A stretch of DNA of 25,000 bases from Amphimedon queenslandica (Eukaryota; Porifera; Demospongiae; Haplosclerida; Niphatidae), in contig NW_003546449.1 of NCBI RefSeq assembly GCF_000090795.2, forward strand, positions 1 through 25,000, in the 5' to 3' direction. The translations under genes and the position numbers were made by a program. The first letter of the stretch is position 1, and each line of letters begins with the position of its first letter. The notes beneath the pieces were generated by a model. The model saw only the letters and a program-made list of their open reading frames with translations, did not search any database and was not told the origin of the DNA. Below, piece after piece: positions 20,409 to 25,000 of this stretch.

Positions 20409-23400
20409 TTATAATAAACTACAACATTGACAGGTGACCCTTCGTCTACTCTGAGGGGGAGGAGCTTGGGGTGGGTGTGGTGGAAAATAGGCGTGGACAG
20501 TGATGTCTGGTCGAGTGTGCTATAAGAGAACAAAAATGAAAGAAATTATTTTCTCAACTTTTGCTATGTGTAGATTATAATACTCTTCTACTTTATAAAA
20601 TTGAGTATGTTTGGTATCTACAGTTATACATGTATATTATATGCACAAACTTTGCAAATCAGGTAGGCCTAATTATAGAAGTGATAAATAAAGATGGGCT
20701 ATCTAAATAAAGGTGTGTGTTCTTTAGCACCCACCATGGCAATTTGAGCCAATTTGTAAGGTCTACATGTAAAGGAAGCAGGTGCAGCATGGCTGTTTTG
20801 AAACTGATGAACATAAATATAGCTCTAAATTAGACTATTACAAATACTGAATCCTTAATACAAGCTGCTGGTCGCTGTTTGCATGACAAAGCAACAAAAT
20901 ACATGGATTATGATCATATGTAAATGTAACATAAGGGATGTACCTGTAGCTTTTGTATTGCCATTCTTGAGAGAAGCTGACAATCAAATACTTCTACACG
21001 TTTCAATGTATTACATGTTCTGAAAAAGAAAGCAATTTCATGATTAAATAAATGACTTGGGGATGAAACTGCTTCAATACCTTAGTTTCTCAAGTGTATT
21101 GTCAGTGATTTGAGGACAATTGTCCAGTTCTAATACCTGGAGTATCTCACCACAAGGACTGTCCAGCAACTGGTTTATACCGGAATCAGATATCCTCTCA
21201 CAATGAGACAACACCTTAGTGGAAAGGAAAGAAGATTAAAAAAAAGACAAAAAGAGGCTGAATGATAGAAGTGGATATATTACATTTATAATGCATAGAA
21301 GATAAAAAGAGAGGAAAAAAGAGACTGAGTGGCTTAGGAGAAGAGAAGTGGCTGCATAGCTAACCAGGCTCTCAAGGTTAGGACAGTTAGCTCCTAGTTT
21401 AACAAGAGTAGCATCAGTTACTAATATACACTCCTCAAGATCCATCCTTGTCAAGCCAGAACAACCCTATATTAAAATATGCATTTCAAACACACATTAA
21501 TCTACACTAGAATAAAACACCATGCATACTTTGAAGAAAAACAATTATAATAAGGAATTCGAACAATATAATTAATGCCCAAACATTAATTACTTGTTTG
21601 CCCACAGACACCATATTATGAAAAGTTAATCTAATCAAGAGCACATAATGCATTGTATCCTCCATAAAATCCACCTACAGTGCTTTAGTGTAAACTACAT
21701 TGTGCAATTAAAGTAATGGACGTAATTAGACATAGGGCTCTTAACAAGGGAAGGACACTACATGCATGGGCTAATAATAGTAATTATCTGCAAGAGTAAA
21801 CTTAAAGACACTGTGGCGGTGGTAATTATCCTAATGTATGACACCCTTTGATATTTGATACAACTTATTGGAAATGATGAGGCCATAGTCAGACTACATG
21901 TACATGTACATGTATATAGACAATCTTTTAAGACGTCCCAACTTCCAGACAATTTCAATTAGCTATTTTACTCATGTACATATACATGTGTATATTTCCT
22001 GGTACATTTCAAATCTATTAAACTTAGAATTTTTACTTTCAACAAGTAATACAAAATTAGCATATAAAATTCCAAAATCTAAAATTTCCATTCTGTACTT
22101 TATACCCAACCCTTTGAAAATTACCCAATTTATGGTAAACTAATGATGTACTAAACTGCATATACAGGAACTATGATACAAGGATTAATTCTATATACAG
22201 CATAGAAACATGACCAGTATACACTATTAATAGGAATATTAATAATAATTATTACAACTATTGTCCATACTGTATATCTCATTCAATTAGCTACTGGTCC
22301 CTATACAGTTTAAACACATTAATAAATGCCACATAGCCCCTAGCCGAAATACATAACCCCAACAATATAAAATTGACATCAGTTAGAGTTCCTATGAATT
22401 CAATAATACACTACTCCATAGACTGATTATACATACACTGACTATTGGTCAGAGTGACACATAATCTATTAGTCACAGCTCCATAGGTTAGGTTAGGTAG
22501 GATAAAGGGTAAGAGTACAATATACTTCAATTAATGCCCTCCACACTTCATGCAACATTAGTCCAAAGAATTCGTTTTGAGTTCACATGTAGTGCATGTA
22601 CATGTACTTAATTATGTACTTAATTACATGTACACATGTACTTAATTAGTAGATGTATGTGTCAATAACAGTGATAGCCTTCTAGGCTAAATCCCCAGCC
22701 AAAACATGCCATATAACTACAAGCAAGAGTAGATAATGATGTCATATACTCTTGCTACAAGTAGTCATAACTTAATTTTTAACATACATGTACAAAGGAA
22801 ATTTAAAGAAACCCGCTCTTATATCATATACATGTACAAAGTCCACATTAAACTACATGTACATGTACATGTACATGTATTTGAGGCTCACATTGGCCAG
22901 TGCTATAAACCCAGCATCAGTGAAATTGGAACAACCAGCAGCTTCAACGTCCTTCAGCTGTGAGCAGAGGCTGAGCTTCCTAAGTGACTGGTCTGTTAGT
23001 TGGTCTATGTGTGACATGTTTATCCTCTCCAGTAGCTGACAGCCCTCGCATATTGCTTCTATACCAATGTCACTAACTCTCTAATGAAATAAGAAACACT
23101 GTTATACATACAGTACTTGAACAAAAAAATGGCTCCAAAATCCCCAAAGAAAACTCCAAAATTCTGAAAAATACCAAGGCTATAGCCCATGGTTTTTTCA
23201 AAAAATGGCTCCGAAATGACCCCAAATTTTTATTACATTTTCCGATACATATTGATGTACTTATGCTGTGTGAAAAGTTTGAGCTGATTCTGACTTCAAT
23301 TTTTCAAGTTACGGCCATTTTAAGAAAATGGCCAAAATTCTGAAAAATACCCAAGGATAGCCCATGGTTTTTTTCAAAAAATGGCTAAAAAATGACCCCA

Positions 23401-24599
23401 AATTTTTATTACATTTTCTAATACATATTGATGTCCTTATGCTGTGTAGAAAGTTTGAGCTGATTCCAACTTCAATTTTTCAAGTTACAGCCTTTTTAAG
23501 AAAACGTCAAAAATCTGAAAAATACCCAAGGCTATATAGTCCATGGTTTTTTTCAAAAAATGGCTCCGAAATCGCCCCAAATTTTTATTACATTTTCTGA
23601 TACATATTGATGCCCTTATGCTGTGTAAAAAGTTTGAGGTGATTCCGACTTCAATTTTTCAAGTTACGGCCATTTTAAGAAAACTCCAAAATTCTGAAAA
23701 ATACCCAAGGCTATATATAGCCCATGGATTTTTTCAAAAAATGGCTCCAAAATCACCCTAAATTTTTATTACATTTTCTGATACATATTAATGTACTTAT
23801 GCTGTGTAGAAAGTTTGAGCTCATTCCGAATTAAATTTTTCAAGTTACAGCCATTTTAAGAAAACTCCAAAATTCTGAAAAGTACCCAAGGCTATAGCCC
23901 ATGGTTTTTTTCAAAAAAATGGCTCCGAAATGACCCCAAATTTTTATTACATTTTCTATCACACATTGATGTTGAAATCAGTCAATAACATACGTATTTG
24001 AAAAAAAAACCAAGAAAATAGTAACTTTCTAAAACTGGCATTAGTGAACATGCATATAACACACTACACTATACATGTACATTAACTATAAATGTACTAT
24101 ACATGTACATGTACATTGTACATGTACATGTACATGTACAAGTACATGTACATGTACATGTATGTACATGTACATGTACATTGTACATGAAAACATGTAA
24201 AAGTATAATAAAACATATCAATATCAAAAGCTTTTAGGTAAAAACCAATTGCCATGAAATATTTCAATTCAGTGTAGTGGTATGGCTGCACCTTAAATTG
24301 CTTGCATTTTTTGGTGAGATTCCAACATAATTATTGAAAACCACTAGACAAGGAAGAGAGGTCATTTCAACTCTCTCATCCTTTAAACTAATACTATACT
24401 ACTAGGAAGAGACAGCATGTTTCAACTCTCTTAACTCTATACTATTAACACTCTCTTAATACTGAACTACTAACACTTTCTTAACACTATACTACTAACA
24501 GTCCTGAAAGGTATCATTACTCACCCTACATGCTTGAATGTTGAGTCTCTTTAACTTAGGACAGTGGCTTCCAACGTGTTTCAACGCCTCATCTGTCAA
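20409..24599 (-). CDS. FBXL20: FBXL2/FBXL20-like F-box leucine-rich repeat protein, C-terminal part; 5' end outside window
   Basis: Six exons on the complement (24525-24599, 22892-23080, 21365-21466, 21081-21214, 20944-21019, 20409-20519) give the last 228 residues. They form cysteine-type LRRs: LTDEALKHVGSHCPKLKRLN, AAGCSNFTDAGFIALAN, MDLEECILVTDATLVKLG, VLSHCERISDSGI and VLELDNCPQITDNTLEKL, aligning repeat by repeat with vertebrate FBXL20/FBXL2. The end, ITVHAYFPPHPP then a Cys-rich QCCSLL, keeps the FBXL2-type C-terminal CaaX box (CSLL), which would favour geranylgeranylation. Such proteins are substrate receptors of SCF ubiquitin ligases. The F-box and first repeats must lie to the right of 25000. 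Introns here reach 1.4 kb and hold the satellite array and GTACAT tracts, unlike the tight introns elsewhere. FBXL2 versus FBXL20 cannot be separated. Confidence 0.92.
20520..20943 (-). other. FBXL last intron, no features
   Basis: A 424-nt AT-rich intron between the last two FBXL exons. Flanking exons join in phase 0 without a missing repeat, so no hidden exon is needed. No repeat array was recognised. Confidence 0.55.
21467..22891 (-). other. FBXL intron with scattered ACATGT/GTACAT tracts
   Basis: A 1,425-nt AT-rich intron. GTACAT-type tracts occur at 21896-21915, about 22590-22650 (alternating with TACTTAATTA) and 22853-22880. Flanking exons are in phase 0 and keep the repeat register, so I see no missed exon. 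Confidence 0.6.
22853..22880. repeat. (TACATG)n microsatellite
   Basis: Four to five tandem TACATG units end 12 bases before the FBXL exon boundary at 22892. Confidence 0.9.
23110..23970 (+). repeat. Array C of the ~177-bp tandem repeat (five units)
   Basis: Anchor blocks lie at 23172, 23348, 23523, 23702 and 23883, spacings 176, 175, 179 and 181. The unit is the same as in arrays A and B but more diverged, including small insertions in the GGCTATATAGCC core. The hairpin GGCCATTTT-AAG-AAAATGGCC is perfect at 23313-23333. The array is in an FBXL intron and is antisense to that gene. Confidence 0.95.
24072..24188. repeat. (GTACAT)n microsatellite
   Basis: This is a run of GTACAT/TACATG hexamers, interrupted by short variants such as TTGTACATG and CAAGTACATG. 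The hexamer run is close to self-complementary and could fold on itself. Confidence 0.92.
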
Positions 24600-25000
24600 C
24601 TAGACAACAAAAATAAACAAACAAAAAACAATAATAATCGTATAAAAATTAATATAATAAAAAGCATGGCTAAAAATCCAGCAATAGTACAAATGTATAA
24701 CGTATGTACATGTACATGTACAATAATAAAAGCATAGAAAAGGTTGCTGATGTGCATGTACATGTACATATACATGTACATGTACATGTATATGTACATG
24801 TACATGTATATGTACATGTACATGTATATGTACATGTATTGAGAACATAATAGTATTAAGATAGTGCAGTGGTTCCTGACCACAAAATGATGCACCTGTT
24901 GACATTCCAGCCATACTAAAAATAAAAGGAATCGCGGCTATGAACAATAGTAGGACATTACAATAAATTGATATTAACATCAACCGTACATTTATATCTA
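24600..25000 (-). other. FBXL intron sequence at the window edge
   Basis: No further FBXL exon is visible. A long open frame on the minus strand here is caused by the GTACAT tract and is not supported. The next upstream exon lies beyond 25000. Confidence 0.55.
24703..24838. repeat. GTACAT-derived satellite with an 18-bp higher-order period
   Basis: The tract starts as plain GTACAT hexamers. From about 24767 it becomes an 18-bp unit made of two TGTACA-type hexamers plus TGTATA, repeated about three times with almost no change. Confidence 0.85.

Noticed and set aside
23364..23761. Open frames across array C with a repeated 59-residue pattern (MVFFKKWL...)
   Set aside because: The unit is about 177 bp, a multiple of three, so one stop-free frame repeats by itself. 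The other arrays do not keep the frame, it lies in an FBXL intron on the opposite strand, and no family resemblance is seen.
24596..24983. Minus-strand frames rich in HVHVHIH / MYMYMYIYM
   Set aside because: They are translations of the GTACAT microsatellite, which has no stops in several frames. No start context or homology.

Overview
This is animal nuclear DNA, most likely from a demosponge; Amphimedon queenslandica or a close relative is my best guess. The basis is a set of compact, multi-exon genes with clear metazoan orthologues, many introns of only 43-50 bases, AT-rich spacers and abundant GTACAT microsatellite. The species call is inference. None of the genes is bacterial, and I saw no rRNA, tRNA, CRISPR array or virus.

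Ten protein genes were rebuilt exon by exon from splice sites, reading-frame continuity and family resemblance. In order they are: the 3' part of DYNC2I1/WDR60 (dynein-2 intermediate chain, +); a PH-RCC1-FYVE protein of the type best known from plants (+); MDH1B (-); lunapark LNPK (+); metaxin-2 (-); an HP1 chromobox protein (+); an unrecognised protein with an SbsA-like Ig domain (-); RNF113 (spliceosomal CCCH/RING protein, +); a LIV-1 type ZIP zinc transporter (SLC39, -); and the 3' part of an FBXL2/FBXL20-like F-box LRR protein (-). Every complete model closes in frame.

The layout is dense and alternates strands. Three gene pairs are head to head over short gaps: MDH1B/LNPK 97 bp, MTX2/HP1 151 bp, and the unknown gene/RNF113 395 bp. 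Several neighbours converge with very short 3' spacers. The genes do not form a pathway. They are mostly housekeeping functions: ciliary transport, endosomal lipid binding, ER shape, mitochondrial import, heterochromatin, splicing, zinc uptake and ubiquitination.

Non-coding content is concentrated in introns. A ~177-bp tandem repeat with an internal hairpin forms arrays at the left edge, in LNPK intron 7 (six anchors exactly 177 bp apart) and in an FBXL intron. A 394-bp element with 14-bp terminal inverted repeats and an 8-bp target duplication (hAT-like MITE) sits in an intron of the PH-RCC1-FYVE gene. GTACAT tracts fill the FBXL introns.

The observations most worth checking are the plant-type PH-RCC1-FYVE architecture in an animal, an inverted pair of metal-response-element matches just downstream of the zinc transporter's start codon, two GC-AG introns in one splicing-factor gene, an MDH1B that lacks the malate dehydrogenase catalytic histidine, and the unnamed gene at 13368-15026.
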